A stretch of DNA of 64,000 bases from Paenibacillus sp. D2_2 (GCF_031199965.1 NZ_CP133605.1:3380501-3444500), one strand, 5' to 3'; numbered from the stretch's first letter, positions 1-8,269 are shown. A program made the numbers and translations. The notes: a model not told the origin generated them from the letters alone.

Positions 1-202
1 GCGTAGTCTGTCCTTGTTGCAGCGGGGTTTCTAATGTAGCATGGAGCTTCACTCCTTGCACTTGGATCACCGCTTCTTGGCCATCCTCAGATACGCTAAG
101 CACTGTTCCACGGACGACTTGCCCTGCTTTTAGCTCCATCGTACGCGGCTCTCCGGGGCGCACATCCCCCATCATGCTTCTCAGCAGCGGTCCTATATTC
201 AT
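1..202 (-). CDS. YlqG-like protein, N-terminal part only (runs off the window)
   Basis: Reading leftward from an ATG at 200-202, an open frame of 67 codons begins MNIGPLLRSMMGDVRPGEPR and continues past the window edge. A GGAGG ribosome binding site lies about 8 bases upstream. The visible part is hydrophilic with a beta-rich segment (ELKAGQVVRGTVLSVSEDG) and shows no signal peptide or membrane segment. In Bacillus the gene after rnhB is ylqG, an uncharacterised protein, so position suggests a YlqG-type product. That assignment rests mainly on synteny. No catalytic motif can be seen in the fragment. Repeat copy A lies directly upstream, between this gene and rnhB. Confidence 0.5.
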   Translation of the reverse strand, partial: MNIGPLLRSMMGDVRPGEPRTMELKAGQVVRGTVLSVSEDGQEAVIQVQGVKLHATLETPLQQGQTT

Positions 203-228
203 CAATTCCCCTCCCAATCCTGATTATA

Positions 229-591
229 GGTAGTTCAAAAAGTCCAATTTTGATAAGAAGACCTGATCGAAACAATTCAAAGATGAGCGACCGCGATTTA
301 AACGTAGGTTTTCTTGCGATATAGAATTTCATCAGCTTCGCTGATAACGAATAAACTCTATATCTAACACGAAGTAACACTGAGAGCTTATCCGACATTG
401 AATCTTGAATTCAGCCGGGCCTAAGTAAATGCTTACGAAGTCATGTTTCCCACGGAAACATCTCAGGCGCACACGTACAAACTTCGTACGCTCCGCTCCT
501 CACGCCCTAGCTTCATCCAACTGAGCGTTTCGAAAAAACGCACATCGGAAGCATAAGCTTCGGTGCTGAAAACCAGCTTTGGAACATTTAT
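229..591 (+). repeat. Dispersed hairpin repeat, copy A (near full length)
   Basis: The left end TAGGTAGTTCAAAAAGTCCA and the right end (complement of TGAAAACCAGCTTTGGAAC) form imperfect terminal inverted repeats. Inside are several short hairpins: ATCAGCTTCGCTGAT, a long GATATAGA/TCTATATC arm, ATGTTTCC-GGAAACAT and CGTAC-CGTACG. It shares its inner arm with the inverted copy at 62889-63202. It has an extra segment near 521-560 that other copies lack. There is no coding potential. It lies between rnhB and the partial gene at the left edge. Confidence 0.75.
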
Positions 592-612
592 TTAAATAAG
601 GTAGAACAAAAC

Positions 613-800
613 CTCTAACGAAACTTGGTATCGCTATTTCAATCAAAATGGACCTATAAAACTTTTAACGAAACTAGATATTGTTATTTAAGCCAATTAG
701 GCGCTTAACTCCTGAATTTCTCACAAATAACGATATGGTGTTTCATTAGATTTTATTTGATGCTATTTTTGAGAAAATAACGATCTGTTGTTTCGTTAGA
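613..800. repeat. Four copies of a ~26-bp repeat, two direct and two inverted
   Basis: Units resembling CTAACGAAACTTGGTATCGC plus TATTT occur at 613-638 and 663-689. Inverted units (AAATAACGATMTGKTGTTTC plus RTTAGA) occur at 724-750 and 774-800. The two pairs face each other, so the region could fold into a large cruciform or a nested RNA hairpin. Single units appear at 40083-40106 and near 28218-28243. The units are unrelated to the longer hairpin repeat. Function is unknown. Confidence 0.65.
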
Positions 801-810
801 CAAGATACGG

Positions 811-836
811 AAAACCCGCCTTGCTTGGCGGGTTCA
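811..836 (-). terminator. Intrinsic terminator after rnhB
   Basis: On the minus strand AACCCGCC-AAGCAA-GGCGGGTT is followed by TTCCG, directly after the rnhB stop codon. The stem is a perfect 8 bp, but the U tract is short. Confidence 0.7.
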
Positions 837-1457
837 TCAGAACAACGTCTGTTCTTCCATCAGCAAATTACGCAAGAAGCTTCTGCGATGCATCGGCGTT
901 GGCCCCAAAGCCATAATTTGCTCCCGGTGCAGCTTGGTAGCGTAACCCTTATGTACTGCAATTCCGTATTCCGGATATCTTACATCCCATTCTCCCTGAC
1001 AGAGCCTGTCACGCGTTACTTTAGCAATAATCGATGCAGCTGCAATCGACTGACTAGTGGCATCTCCTTTAATAATAGCCAATTGCGGAACATCTATATC
1101 CACCTTCTCCGCATCTACCAGCAACATATCCGGCTTGACCGTCAATTGATTCACTGCCTGCTTCATAGCCAGACGCGCAGCCTGCTTAATATTAATCTGA
1201 TCAATGGTTGGTGCATCCACATAACCGATTCCTACAGCTATAGCCTGTTCCATAATCACGTCGAATAGATACTCACGCTTCTTGGCACTCAGCTTCTTAG
1301 AATCATCGACATCCTCGAGTATAAGTCCTTGCGGTAATATAACCGCAGCCGCTACTACATCACCAAACAGACAGCCTCGTCCTACTTCATCAACACCCGC
1401 AATATTCTGATATCCTTGCTCCCAATATTCTTGTTCATATTTTAATAAATGACTCAT
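837..1457 (-). CDS. rnhB: Ribonuclease HII
   Basis: A 206-residue RNase HII, which cuts RNA in RNA:DNA hybrids and removes single ribonucleotides misincorporated in DNA. The four metal-binding acids are recognisable: D23 and E24 in GVDEVGRG, D115 in LLVDAE, and D132 in IKGDATSQS ahead of the SIAAASIIAKVTRD helix. The family usually reads GRGPLAGPVV here, while this protein reads GRGCLFGDVV. That is a substitution beside the GRG loop but not of a catalytic residue. At 206 residues it is close to E. coli RnhB and lacks the N-terminal extension of the B. subtilis enzyme. The frame is intact. It follows rbgA after a 276-base gap containing a strong terminator, so it is probably transcribed separately. 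Confidence 0.95.
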   Translation of the reverse strand: MSHLLKYEQEYWEQGYQNIAGVDEVGRGCLFGDVVAAAVILPQGLILEDVDDSKKLSAKKREYLFDVIMEQAIAVGIGYVDAPTIDQINIKQAARLAMKQAVNQLTVKPDMLLVDAEKVDIDVPQLAIIKGDATSQSIAAASIIAKVTRDRLCQGEWDVRYPEYGIAVHKGYATKLHREQIMALGPTPMHRRSFLRNLLMEEQTLF

Positions 1458-1658
1458 CGTCTCTCCCCGTTCTCCCCGACTACTTCGACTGATATTCTTT
1501 GATGAGGGGCGGTCCTAAACGCACTATTTGTCCCTCTATGAATCTATTACTACTATATACTATTTATCGGCTGATCGACGTCTAAATTAAGCAGCTAATA
1601 GGGATGAAATTTTTCCCTTCTGCAGAGATCTTTATATTTATTCCAAGCTAAAGCGCAT

Positions 1659-1702
1659 AAAAAAATCCCTCCAGGTAGCCATCAGACTATCCCGAAAGGA
1701 TT
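1659..1702 (-). terminator. Strong intrinsic terminator after rbgA
   Basis: On the minus strand, AATCCTTTCGGG-TAG pairs with CTACCTGGAGGGATT (about 15 bp with one bulged A and G-U pairs), followed by a run of T. It lies 31 bases after the rbgA stop and should end the lepB/rbgA transcript before rnhB. Confidence 0.8.
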
Positions 1703-1733
1703 AAATAATGCATAAGCTTTTACCGATCGACCC

Positions 1734-2597
1734 TTAGTAAGGCGCCTCCATCGAATATCTTCCCAGTTTGCCAGCACGCAGTTCGCGCAGCATAATTCCC
1801 GAGGCTTTCTCTAAATCAACACGCCCTCCACTAACGATACAGCCACGCTTACGTCCCACAGCTTCCATCACCGCTACAATATCATCCGGATTGTCCGGAT
1901 CTTGAGGGGGCTCCTTCAACTCAAATCTGCTTGAGAATGACTCCCAGTAATATTTCACCAAATATTTAACGCCAAAAAAAGCGACGTCTTCCACATTCAA
2001 TATTTCTTCACGGATCGCTCCGGTTACCGCAAGACGATAACCTACATTCTGATCCTCAAATTTTGGCCAGAGATTCCGGGAGTGTCGAGCAGCTCCATAT
2101 CGGTCCCTACCTTGATCCATTGCTGGCCTTTGGTAACGCCAGGACGATCTCCAGTAGCAGCGATATTCCGCCCTGCCAATCGGTTAATCAACGTAGATTT
2201 CCCCACGTTAGGAATCCCTACGATCAGGGCACGGACTGCACGCGGATTTATACCTTTCGCCCTTTGCTTCTCGATTTTGTCTTTTAACAGTTCTTTGGCC
2301 AGGACGGGGATCTCTTTAATCCCTTGCCCACTGGAAGCATCTACAGCAACAGCGAGATGCCCCTCTTGCTTGAATACGTCAAGCCATTGCTTCGTTACGG
2401 CAGGATCCGCCAAATCGGCTTTGTTTAGCACGATCAAGCGTGGCTTTCCCTGCAAAATTTCATCGATCATTGGATTTCTGCTGGACGTCGGTAACCTAGC
2501 ATCCAACAGCTCAATCACTACATCGATAAGCTTAAGCTTATCCTGAATCTGCCTGGCGAGCCTTGGTCATATGACCGGGAAACCATTGAATCGTCAT
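1734..2597 (-). CDS. rbgA: Ribosome biogenesis GTPase RbgA (YlqF), two frame breaks in this sequence
   Basis: RbgA is a circularly permuted GTPase needed for late assembly of the 50S subunit. Motif order is that of the permuted family: NKAD (G4), DASSG (G5), GIPNVGKST (G1), LLDTPG (G3), then LWPKFEDQ and the C-terminal RNA-binding domain. I place the start at ATG 2595-2597 ([14 protein letters not shown]), behind GAGGTG. Two indels split the frame. One extra C lies near 2553, because the frame resumes as [16 protein letters not shown]. One base is missing near 2071, where DTPGI should run into LWPKFEDQ. The two cancel, giving 287 residues, against about 282 in B. subtilis. Because the gene is essential and every domain is conserved, sequence error is more likely than a pseudogene. 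Confidence 0.9.
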
Positions 2598-2643
2598 CGT
2601 ATCACCTCAATTTTCTCCCGAGCACATCATTTTACTTTCGAAA

Positions 2644-3249
2644 TTAGTGACCGATCAACTTCATATCTTTTACAGGCCAGAAAACAAGATCCGCCCGCCC
2701 GATAATATCCTTGAACGGTACATACCCGATCGCACGGCTATCCGTACTATTCGACCGATTGTCGCCAAGTACAAACACATAGCCCTCCGGAACCTTTCCG
2801 TCCGGAAACTGCTCATTAGGGAAGTTTTTTTCAATATTATAAAGTTGGTTATTCTTATGCTTCTCATCCAGAGCTTCCTGGATATAAGGCTCTTCAATAA
2901 CTTTACCATTGACGGTAATGGTGTCGCCCTCAACCTTGACGGTATCACCCGGCACACCGATTACTCGTTTAATGAAATCACGTCCCTCCGATGGAACATG
3001 GAAGACGACAACCTCACTGTGCTTAGGCGCACGGAAATCATAAACAATCTTGTTGACGATAATTCTCTCGCCAGTATAGAAATTCGGATGCATTGACGGC
3101 CCGTCAACAATGAATGGGGCAAACAAAAGCCATCTGATCACTAATACTAATACGACAGCGATCACGATGGCCTTTATCCACTCCATTGCCTCGCTCTTAT
3201 GTTCTTGGGGCGGCTTCTGGGAATCTCCCGCATGAATATGCTGTTCCAT
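2644..3249 (-). CDS. lepB: Type I signal peptidase
   Basis: A 201-residue SipS/LepB-type signal peptidase that removes signal peptides from exported proteins at the outer face of the membrane. A charged N-terminus precedes one membrane segment (about residues 24-45). The catalytic serine is S52 in DGPSMHPN, and the general base is K94 in RDFIKRVIG. The C-terminal GDNRSNSTDSRAIG box is present. The chosen ATG at 3247-3249 (MEQHIHAG) has AAGGAG about 12 bases upstream. A longer frame exists but has no ribosome binding site. The gene sits between rplS and rbgA, the usual place in Paenibacillus-like genomes. The large secretome seen elsewhere in the window depends on such an enzyme. Confidence 0.93.
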   Translation of the reverse strand: MEQHIHAGDSQKPPQEHKSEAMEWIKAIVIAVVLVLVIRWLLFAPFIVDGPSMHPNFYTGERIIVNKIVYDFRAPKHSEVVVFHVPSEGRDFIKRVIGVPGDTVKVEGDTITVNGKVIEEPYIQEALDEKHKNNQLYNIEKNFPNEQFPDGKVPEGYVFVLGDNRSNSTDSRAIGYVPFKDIIGRADLVFWPVKDMKLIGH

Positions 3250-3311
3250 GGATCGCGATCTCTCCTTGTCATATATAGTATGCGGCACTATACAGCCTTT
3301 TATAAATATAG

Positions 3312-3344
3312 AAAGGGAGCTTGAGTAAAAACACAAGCCCCCTT
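3312..3344 (-). terminator. Hairpin between rplS and lepB
   Basis: Minus strand AAGGGGGCTTG-TGTTTTTACT-CAAGCTCCCTT followed by TCTATATTT. The stem is strong with one mismatch and the U tract is weak. It probably works as a partial terminator, lowering lepB expression relative to rplS. Confidence 0.5.
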
Positions 3345-3357
3345 ATCGTTAACCGAA

Positions 3358-3702
3358 TTAACGACGTACTTCTTTAATTCTCGCTGCTTTACCGCGAAGT
3401 TCACGAAGATAGTACAGCTTCGCACGACGCACTTTACCACGGCGAGCCACTTCGATTCTATCGAGTTTTGGGGAATGAAGCGGGAAAGTTCTTTCCACAC
3501 CTACACCATTCGAAATTTTACGAACTGTAAAAGTTTTGCTGATTCCACCACCACGACGCTTAATAACAACACCTTCAAACAGCTGGATACGCTCACGAGA
3601 TCCCTCGATAACCTTAACGAACACTTTTAAAGTGTCACCAGGACGAAAGCTCGGAATATCCTTGCGAAGTTGTTCTTGCGTAATCGCTTGTACGATATTC
3701 AT
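3358..3702 (-). CDS. rplS: 50S ribosomal protein L19
   Basis: Complete 114-residue L19, which binds 23S rRNA at the 30S-50S interface. It begins [20 protein letters not shown] and contains the family signatures [12 protein letters not shown] and [19 protein letters not shown] with a basic C-terminus. The start ATG follows a strong GGAAGGAGGGAG site. In most Bacillota rplS is the gene right after trmD. Here trmD is 5.9 kb away, and rplS has its own good promoter at 3804-3832 and a leader of about 100 bases. Confidence 0.98.
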   Translation of the reverse strand: MNIVQAITQEQLRKDIPSFRPGDTLKVFVKVIEGSRERIQLFEGVVIKRRGGGISKTFTVRKISNGVGVERTFPLHSPKLDRIEVARRGKVRRAKLYYLRELRGKAARIKEVRR

Positions 3703-3797
3703 CTATGACTCCCTCCTTCCACTCAGGTGTTCATGCCTCTTCCGGAAAACCGATTGTTCTCCTTCATCATCCGCAGCGGACCACCGATTTCACAACA
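3703..3797 (-). promoter_or_regulatory. rplS 5' leader, possible L19 leader RNA
   Basis: About 100 transcribed bases precede rplS. They contain small inverted repeats (TCCGCTGCGGA; AGGCATGAACACCT) and end in the Shine-Dalgarno sequence. Bacillota are known to carry an L19 leader element at this position that lets L19 repress its own mRNA. Position and length fit, but I could not confirm the conserved structure by eye. Confidence 0.4.
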
Positions 3798-3803
3798 AAA
3801 TTA

Positions 3804-3832
3804 ATAATAGCACATTTCACATGACGTATCAA
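3804..3832 (-). promoter_or_regulatory. Sigma-A-type promoter for rplS
   Basis: On the minus strand TTGATA, a 17-base spacer and TATTAT lie about 100 bases before the rplS start. This supplies transcription now that rplS is cut off from the trmD operon. Confidence 0.75.
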
Positions 3833-4159
3833 GGAATTTCTCTGTGCTGTTATCTGTGCCAGAAAAGATAAGTTTCACTATCCCCTTACATTAGTGAAGG
3901 CATCGCTGAATATTATGGCTATCCTCTTCTTTGGTACATGTTTAGGCGTTCGATGATGATTGAAATCCAATCCACAATAAAAACACCAGTACATTGCTGC
4001 TATGCTCTCATGGTATAAGAAAAACACAACCGCTTGTGCCTTAGATAAAACTTCTCTTTTATTGAACTATCGTGTCCCGTTAGATTAACAGGGTGCTTGT
4101 ACTGCAGACCCACGCTTTGCGCCATTTGCGTTCATTGGCGATATAACATAGAGGAGCGG
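3833..4159. other. AT-rich intergenic remnant without an intact gene
   Basis: No complete gene was found. On the minus strand at about 3894-3995 a short frame reads YWCFYCGLDFNHHRTPKHVP, which looks like a fragment of a Cys/His-rich protein I do not recognise. At 4064-4084 lies GAACTATCGTGTCCCGTTAG, a near copy of GACTAATGTGTCCCGTTAG at 5381-5399. These may be degraded ends of a mobile element. Confidence 0.4.
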
Positions 4160-4688
4160 ATCAAAAATGTTACGAATCGGAAGCAAGAAATTGATACGTT
4201 GAAAAAAGAGCTGACAAGGGGGCATATACTCGTCCTCATTGCGGAGTTCCACTTATTGTGAAATCAGGAGATATACGTGGGGTTTTCTTTTCTCATAACC
4301 CAGGAGAAGCCTGTGTTCTTACGCAGAGCTACGACACTTACAAAAAGCAAACATCCAGAGAGTCTGAGCAACATTCTATATGCGAGAAATTGTTCATGAG
4401 GTTCTAAAAAACCAAGAGAGAATACATAGGGATCTTAACGTGGATTTCGGATATATAGCTAAAGTTGAGGAAAAGTGAAGTTACTTTCCCAACATCATCT
4501 TGAATAGCAATGAAACAGAATTGCCAATATCCATTCTAACTAATGTGGATCGCTCTAAAGATAACAAGCTTACAAAACAGATCAAAAAGCAAAATGATTT
4601 CTTTAAAAAGAAAGGTCTCCAAACTCTTTGGTTTAAGCATATTAAGGATTTTGCGGTTCTTAATTTAAGAAAAGCGATACTGAGCTAA
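4160..4688 (+). pseudogene. Decayed CoiA-like competence protein gene
   Basis: Consecutive plus-strand segments look like one broken protein of the CoiA type. The first is ADKGAYTRPHCGVPLIVKSG followed by VFFSH and SREXEQH-like residues (about 4213-4406). After a frame change comes IVHEVLKNQERIHRDL to IAKVEEK. After an in-frame TGA (4476-4478) comes SYFPNIILNSNETELPISIL to KKQNDFFKKKGLQTLWF (to 4688). CoiA proteins have an N-terminal Cys/His region and a nuclease-like core with a phrase resembling FYKxKGIxxxWF. The two Cys/His elements and that phrase are the basis for the call. At least one frameshift and one stop are present, and the gene lies in an accessory region, so I treat it as truly decayed rather than mis-sequenced. 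Confidence 0.55.
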
Positions 4689-4742
4689 TCAGCATATGGA
4701 AACAGACCAATCTAATTCCGTTTAACAAACAACTCAAATAAA

Positions 4743-4771
4743 TTGCTATCCGTTCAATTTACTGTTATTCT
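4743..4771 (+). promoter_or_regulatory. Promoter for the cold-shock gene, with leader hairpin
   Basis: TTGCTA, a 17-base spacer and TATTCT lie about 95 bases before the start codon. The leader ends in the hairpin GTGTG-GTTAT-CACAC (4836-4850), directly before the AGGAGG site. A structured leader is typical of cold-shock mRNAs whose translation depends on temperature. Confidence 0.6.
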
Positions 4772-4865
4772 AATAAAGAATTATTTTTGTTCGGATTTCG
4801 TCTTGATGATCCTGAGAGCAAGGATAGTAATATATGTGTGGTTATCACACTAGGAGGCAATAACA

Positions 4866-5066
4866 ATGGAACAAGGTACAGTAAAATGGTTTAACGCAGA
4901 CAAAGGTTTTGGATTTATCGAACGTGAAGGCGGAGAAGATGTATTCGTTCATTTCTCAGCTATTCAAGGCGAAGGCTTCAAATCTCTTGACGAAGGTCAA
5001 AGAGTTACTTTTGACGTAGAAAAGGGGCAACGTGGACCCCAAGCTACTAACGTTCAAAAAGCTTAA
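4866..5066 (+). CDS. Cold-shock protein, CspB/CspD type
   Basis: A complete 66-residue cold-shock domain protein, a small beta-barrel that binds single-stranded RNA and DNA and melts mRNA structure. Both RNP motifs are present: RNP1 as KGFGFIE (residues about 13-19) and RNP2 as VFVHF (about 26-30). The ending [10 protein letters not shown] is typical. A strong AGGAGG lies nine bases upstream of the ATG. The gene has its own promoter and an excellent terminator, so it is a free-standing unit, apparently intact amid decayed neighbours. Several csp paralogues usually exist per genome and I cannot say which one this is. Confidence 0.95.
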   Translation: MEQGTVKWFNADKGFGFIEREGGEDVFVHFSAIQGEGFKSLDEGQRVTFDVEKGQRGPQATNVQKA

Positions 5067-5080
5067 AAATGACAACAAAT

Positions 5081-5117
5081 AAAAACAGACTCTTTATTAA
5101 GAGTCTGTTTTTTTATT
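5081..5117 (+). terminator. Terminator of the cold-shock gene
   Basis: AAACAGACTCTT-TATT-AAGAGTCTGTTT followed by a T run. The stem is a perfect 12 bp. Confidence 0.92.
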
Positions 5118-5436
5118 GTCCAGAAAAACAAATTTAAAACCCTACCCAAGCAAATGAGTAGGGAAATGGTACAGGTACAGTAAATGGTAGACTCAGTATA
5201 ACATAGTACACTTGGAATCCCAAAACTTATAATTTCAAAAGCAACGAATAGATCGATTCATTTATGATCAAGTTATGAAAATGTAAGGATTAGATGGATA
5301 ACTTAACATATCGACAGTTTCCTGACCACATCTTTGGTGTTACTTCATTTCGTGTAGTAGTTTAACTAAACGATTTGTTTGACTAATGTGTCCCGTTAGT
5401 TACCCTGAGACCCTGTTATACACCTATTCATCTTTA
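5118..5436. other. Intergenic region with no gene seen
   Basis: AT-rich with no supported reading frame. It contains GACTAATGTGTCCCGTTAG at 5381-5399, the direct-repeat partner of 4064-4084. The two copies bracket the CoiA remnant and the cold-shock gene. Confidence 0.4.
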
Positions 5437-5812
5437 TTACTTATTTCTTTTGAACGGGAATCCATATTTTAAAATAAACTTAGGGGCTGCAATAAAGGCT
5501 CTACTGTATTTATCCTTGCTTCTCCGATAGTAATTAAGCAATTTGCTTAATATGGTTCTCGTTAAAAGTCTGGATCTGGATGTCCTCTTTTGCAAACATG
5601 ATTCCCCTGATTGGATTCTGTTTTGGTGAAGGAATAAATTTTTCCCTTTCAAGGTAGTTGAAAAATACTTTTAAGGTGTGCAGTTTTGAATTAGTTGTTG
5701 TTGGGTTATTTCCTCTTTCAAAGTCATCAAATAACCGCTTATCGTTTTTGGTGATAAATTACGATACTTTACATCATCATGGAAATCCTTAACTGCAAAT
5801 TTCAGCAACAAA
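5437..5812 (-). pseudogene. Tyrosine recombinase (integrase) fragment, decayed
   Basis: Minus-strand segments in different frames join into the N-terminal part of a phage-type integrase. The first is FAVKDFHDDVKYRNLSPKTI-SGYLMTLK, the usual opening of the SAM-like core-binding domain. The next is NNPTTTNSKLHTLKVFFNYL-ERE, then a stretch ending QTFNENHIKQI and YYRRSKDKYSRAF. The catalytic R-H-R-Y domain is missing and the frame is broken at least twice, so no active enzyme is made. The identification rests on the characteristic RNLSPKTI-GY and T-NSKLHTLKVFFNYL phrases. It marks past integration activity in the stretch that separates trmD from rplS. Confidence 0.7.
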
Positions 5813-5856
5813 AAAACCACTCCCTCTTCAGATTTGTAGTCTGAAAAGAAAGTGAT
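5810..5856 (-). terminator. Intrinsic terminator, minus strand
   Basis: Minus strand CACTTTCTTTTCAGA-CTACAAA-TCTGAAGAGGGAGTG, then GTTTTTTT. It lies about 210 bases after the stop of the gene at 6069-7415 and probably ends that transcript. Nothing else is seen between 5857 and 6068. Confidence 0.75.
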
Positions 5857-6068
5857 TCACGTTTTAATAAGCAAGTTCATGCATGAACGCTATCTAATTC
5901 ACTTCATAAAAATGTTGAAATCCCTTGCTGTTATCTGTAATTTATCAAAGAGGAATTCGACTTTTTCAAGTCCAAGATCACTTACTTTTCTTTTCAATAA
6001 TTAAAATTATAAGGAGTTCAATCTAATGAGTAAAGTGTTCAGGGAGAAGTTTTAATATCATTTAAGAA

Positions 6069-7415
6069 TCAATATGTTGAGATAGATTTTAAAACATCAT
6101 TTTCAAAATATAAGTACCTATCAGCTCCCAATGAACTTTCATAGACCCACAAATCAGTGGTTCCCCATGAATATATGTCCTTGGAATGGCGGCTATAAGG
6201 ACCCCAAGATAAAAAGACCATATCTGATGTCATTCCAATATTTATACCGCCCTTTTGTATTCGATCCCAGTTCTTTTGTGAAAAATTATATGTTTTATAT
6301 GGATTTTCAGTTAAAATAGCAAGCGGAAAATTCCTTCTTTGTAGGGTCGCTCTATATGTTTGTCCTTTGTACGAAAAGTAGACATTTAACCAATCACCTA
6401 GTGTCGCATCCCTAGTAATACTTTTTATTGTAACACTTGATAAATTTTGTACTTTTGAATGGGCACTGTTTCCATTCAAATCATCAATGAGAGTTGTAGG
6501 TGTATTTAACCATACCGTTTTTCCATAGTACTTCTTGTATGTCTCATATAAATCATTAACTGGTACTGTAACCTCTTTACTATCCGTTGAGATAACAACT
6601 GATTTGATGTACTTTTTTCCGCTACTTGTATCGTCGAATTCTACATTTAAGCTTGCACCGAATAAATCTTTGATCAGTTGAAGAGGGATCATTAATTTTC
6701 CACTTACAATCTGGAAGGATCCCGCGTATGATGTGCTGACTCCATTTATTTTTGCACTCTTGGAGTTTAATTTTGTTTGTACTTTTGTATCTTTATATGA
6801 GAAATTTATGTCGTTTGTTTTAGTATTTAAATTTACTGTACCACCTAAAGCTTTAATCACATCCGCAGCTGGTAATAGAGTATTACTGTTAATTACTACT
6901 CCATTCTCATTGATTTTTACTACCGTGATCTTTGCTGGTATCGTGAAAGTTTCGTTGTTATTTGAATATTCTTCTGGACTAATCCACGGTACTAGATTAG
7001 TACTACCTTGATCAAAATAATCTAATGCAATATTTTCGTAGCTTGCGCCATAGGTCGTTTTAGATATTGCGTATAATTTTCCATCGTATATTACAGACAC
7101 ATAACAAATTGAAGCCCCCAAATAATCTCCCCAATGGTCTTGAGCAAGGTTGTTCATAAAACTCTTTTTAGCGTCATTTGTTAAATTTTTAAATAATCCC
7201 AAATCGTCTTTATTAAAATAAAGAGTGATTGAACTTTCATTATATTTCAGTATACCACTGGTATCATCGAAACCGTCTATTGTAATAACGTCTACCTGAC
7301 TATTCAATTTACTCATTATTTCTTGTTCTTCATTAGAAAAAGCATATACAGGACCATTAAACCCACTACAACAGATAGCAAGTATAAAAACTAAGGTAAT
7401 CAAAAACTTTTTCAT
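6069..7415 (-). CDS. Secreted protein with copper-amine-oxidase-like N-terminal domain
   Basis: A 448-residue exported protein of unknown function. A signal peptide (MKKFLITLVFILAICCSGF, cleavage probably after VYA) is followed by about 130 residues of no known family. Next comes a copper-amine-oxidase-like N-terminal domain at about 175-290 (LLPAADVIKALGGTVNLNTK; KLMIPLQLIKDLFGASL). This fold is common in Paenibacillaceae surface proteins and is not itself an oxidase. The last 60 residues resemble the small SmpA/OmlA-type fold (GGINIGMTSDMVFLSWGPYS, then LWVY). The chosen ATG is the second of two, nine bases after GGGGG. It is more AT-rich than the ribosomal genes and lies in the accessory stretch. 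Function cannot be assigned. Confidence 0.8.
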   Translation of the reverse strand: MKKFLITLVFILAICCSGFNGPVYAFSNEEQEIMSKLNSQVDVITIDGFDDTSGILKYNESSITLYFNKDDLGLFKNLTNDAKKSFMNNLAQDHWGDYLGASICYVSVIYDGKLYAISKTTYGASYENIALDYFDQGSTNLVPWISPEEYSNNNETFTIPAKITVVKINENGVVINSNTLLPAADVIKALGGTVNLNTKTNDINFSYKDTKVQTKLNSKSAKINGVSTSYAGSFQIVSGKLMIPLQLIKDLFGASLNVEFDDTSSGKKYIKSVVISTDSKEVTVPVNDLYETYKKYYGKTVWLNTPTTLIDDLNGNSAHSKVQNLSSVTIKSITRDATLGDWLNVYFSYKGQTYRATLQRRNFPLAILTENPYKTYNFSQKNWDRIQKGGINIGMTSDMVFLSWGPYSRHSKDIYSWGTTDLWVYESSLGADRYLYFENDVLKSISTY

Positions 7416-7519
7416 TACCATAATCCCCCAGTAAATTATTTCCCATTATCATATCATTTTCGACTTTATAGATCTAGGAGATTACATGAATTAATAGGTT
7501 AGTGATCAAATAGAACTAT

Positions 7520-7957
7520 TTATGTAATTTCTTCAACTTCAAATCCTTGATGAAGCGACCGTACGATGTACAATTCATCAAATCCTTCATTATATGAAGG
7601 TAGTTCTAATTTCTTCAGTGTACTTTTGATTCCTACCTCAGGAACCTTTTCATTCCCTTGCCTCTTTTCATTACGCTCATGCGATAAATCATAATCTGGT
7701 TCAAAGTAATAACCCACTATCTTATATTTATGAGTTTTAGCCAAATCGATATACTTTTCCCGCTCCTTTATTGTTGGATTCGTATTATCGACCACGAACG
7801 GCAGACTAGTATCAATGGATGCCTGAAGAAATACATATTCTCGATTCCTAGTCCGTAACATATCAAGATTGATCCTCATATGAGTTTTGAAGAACTTTTC
7901 TTTATAGAATGTAGATTTTCCAGAAGCTTGAATTCCAATAAAAATTACACACTCCAT
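7520..7957 (-). CDS. Small P-loop kinase-like ATP-binding protein
   Basis: A 145-residue protein beginning MECVIFIGIQASGKSTFYKE, with the Walker A motif GIQASGKST at residues about 8-16. A hydrophobic strand ending FVVDNTNPT matches the DNTNP loop of polynucleotide-kinase-like P-loop proteins, which phosphorylate nucleic-acid ends or small molecules. A lid-like basic stretch (HERNEKRQ) follows. Family members of this length are usually annotated as AAA-family ATP-binding proteins, and the substrate is unknown. The chosen ATG has AAAGG at proper spacing. The upstream ATG overlaps that site. It is a single-gene unit in the accessory stretch. Confidence 0.75.
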   Translation of the reverse strand: MECVIFIGIQASGKSTFYKEKFFKTHMRINLDMLRTRNREYVFLQASIDTSLPFVVDNTNPTIKEREKYIDLAKTHKYKIVGYYFEPDYDLSHERNEKRQGNEKVPEVGIKSTLKKLELPSYNEGFDELYIVRSLHQGFEVEEIT

Positions 7958-8239
7958 GTCATCCATCCTTTGATAAGTATACGTATTGGTTTATGCACTC
8001 TCAAACGGCTTTTTCATCCCGCGAGTAAAGGTGTGGAAATGTGAACCATCGATTCTTTAATCACTGGAAGTCTCTAAGAGAGTATTTGTCTAAAAATGAT
8101 TTCGTAACCTTCATTCGGTTACAAAGTCGTACTTTTTCATATGTACTCCTTTTTAACCAATCATCAGTTCCACATATAGCTCTTTACTTATTCTGGTGTG
8201 ACTATGAAATAATTTTCTTCCCCTCAACGCGTTAAAGGA

Positions 8240-8269
8240 TTGTCGCGATTGTGCGACGTATGATATGAT
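8240..8269 (+). promoter_or_regulatory. Promoter for the small membrane protein gene
   Basis: TTGTCG, an 18-base spacer and TATGAT lie 27 bases before the start codon at 8296. The 300 bases before it (7958-8239) hold no convincing gene. Confidence 0.6.

Noticed and set aside
613..800. Possible CRISPR array
   Set aside because: Units alternate in orientation, spacing is irregular, and no cas genes are present.
8041..8235. A 64-codon plus-strand frame
   Set aside because: No ribosome binding site, odd composition (Phe/Tyr-rich) and no recognisable family.
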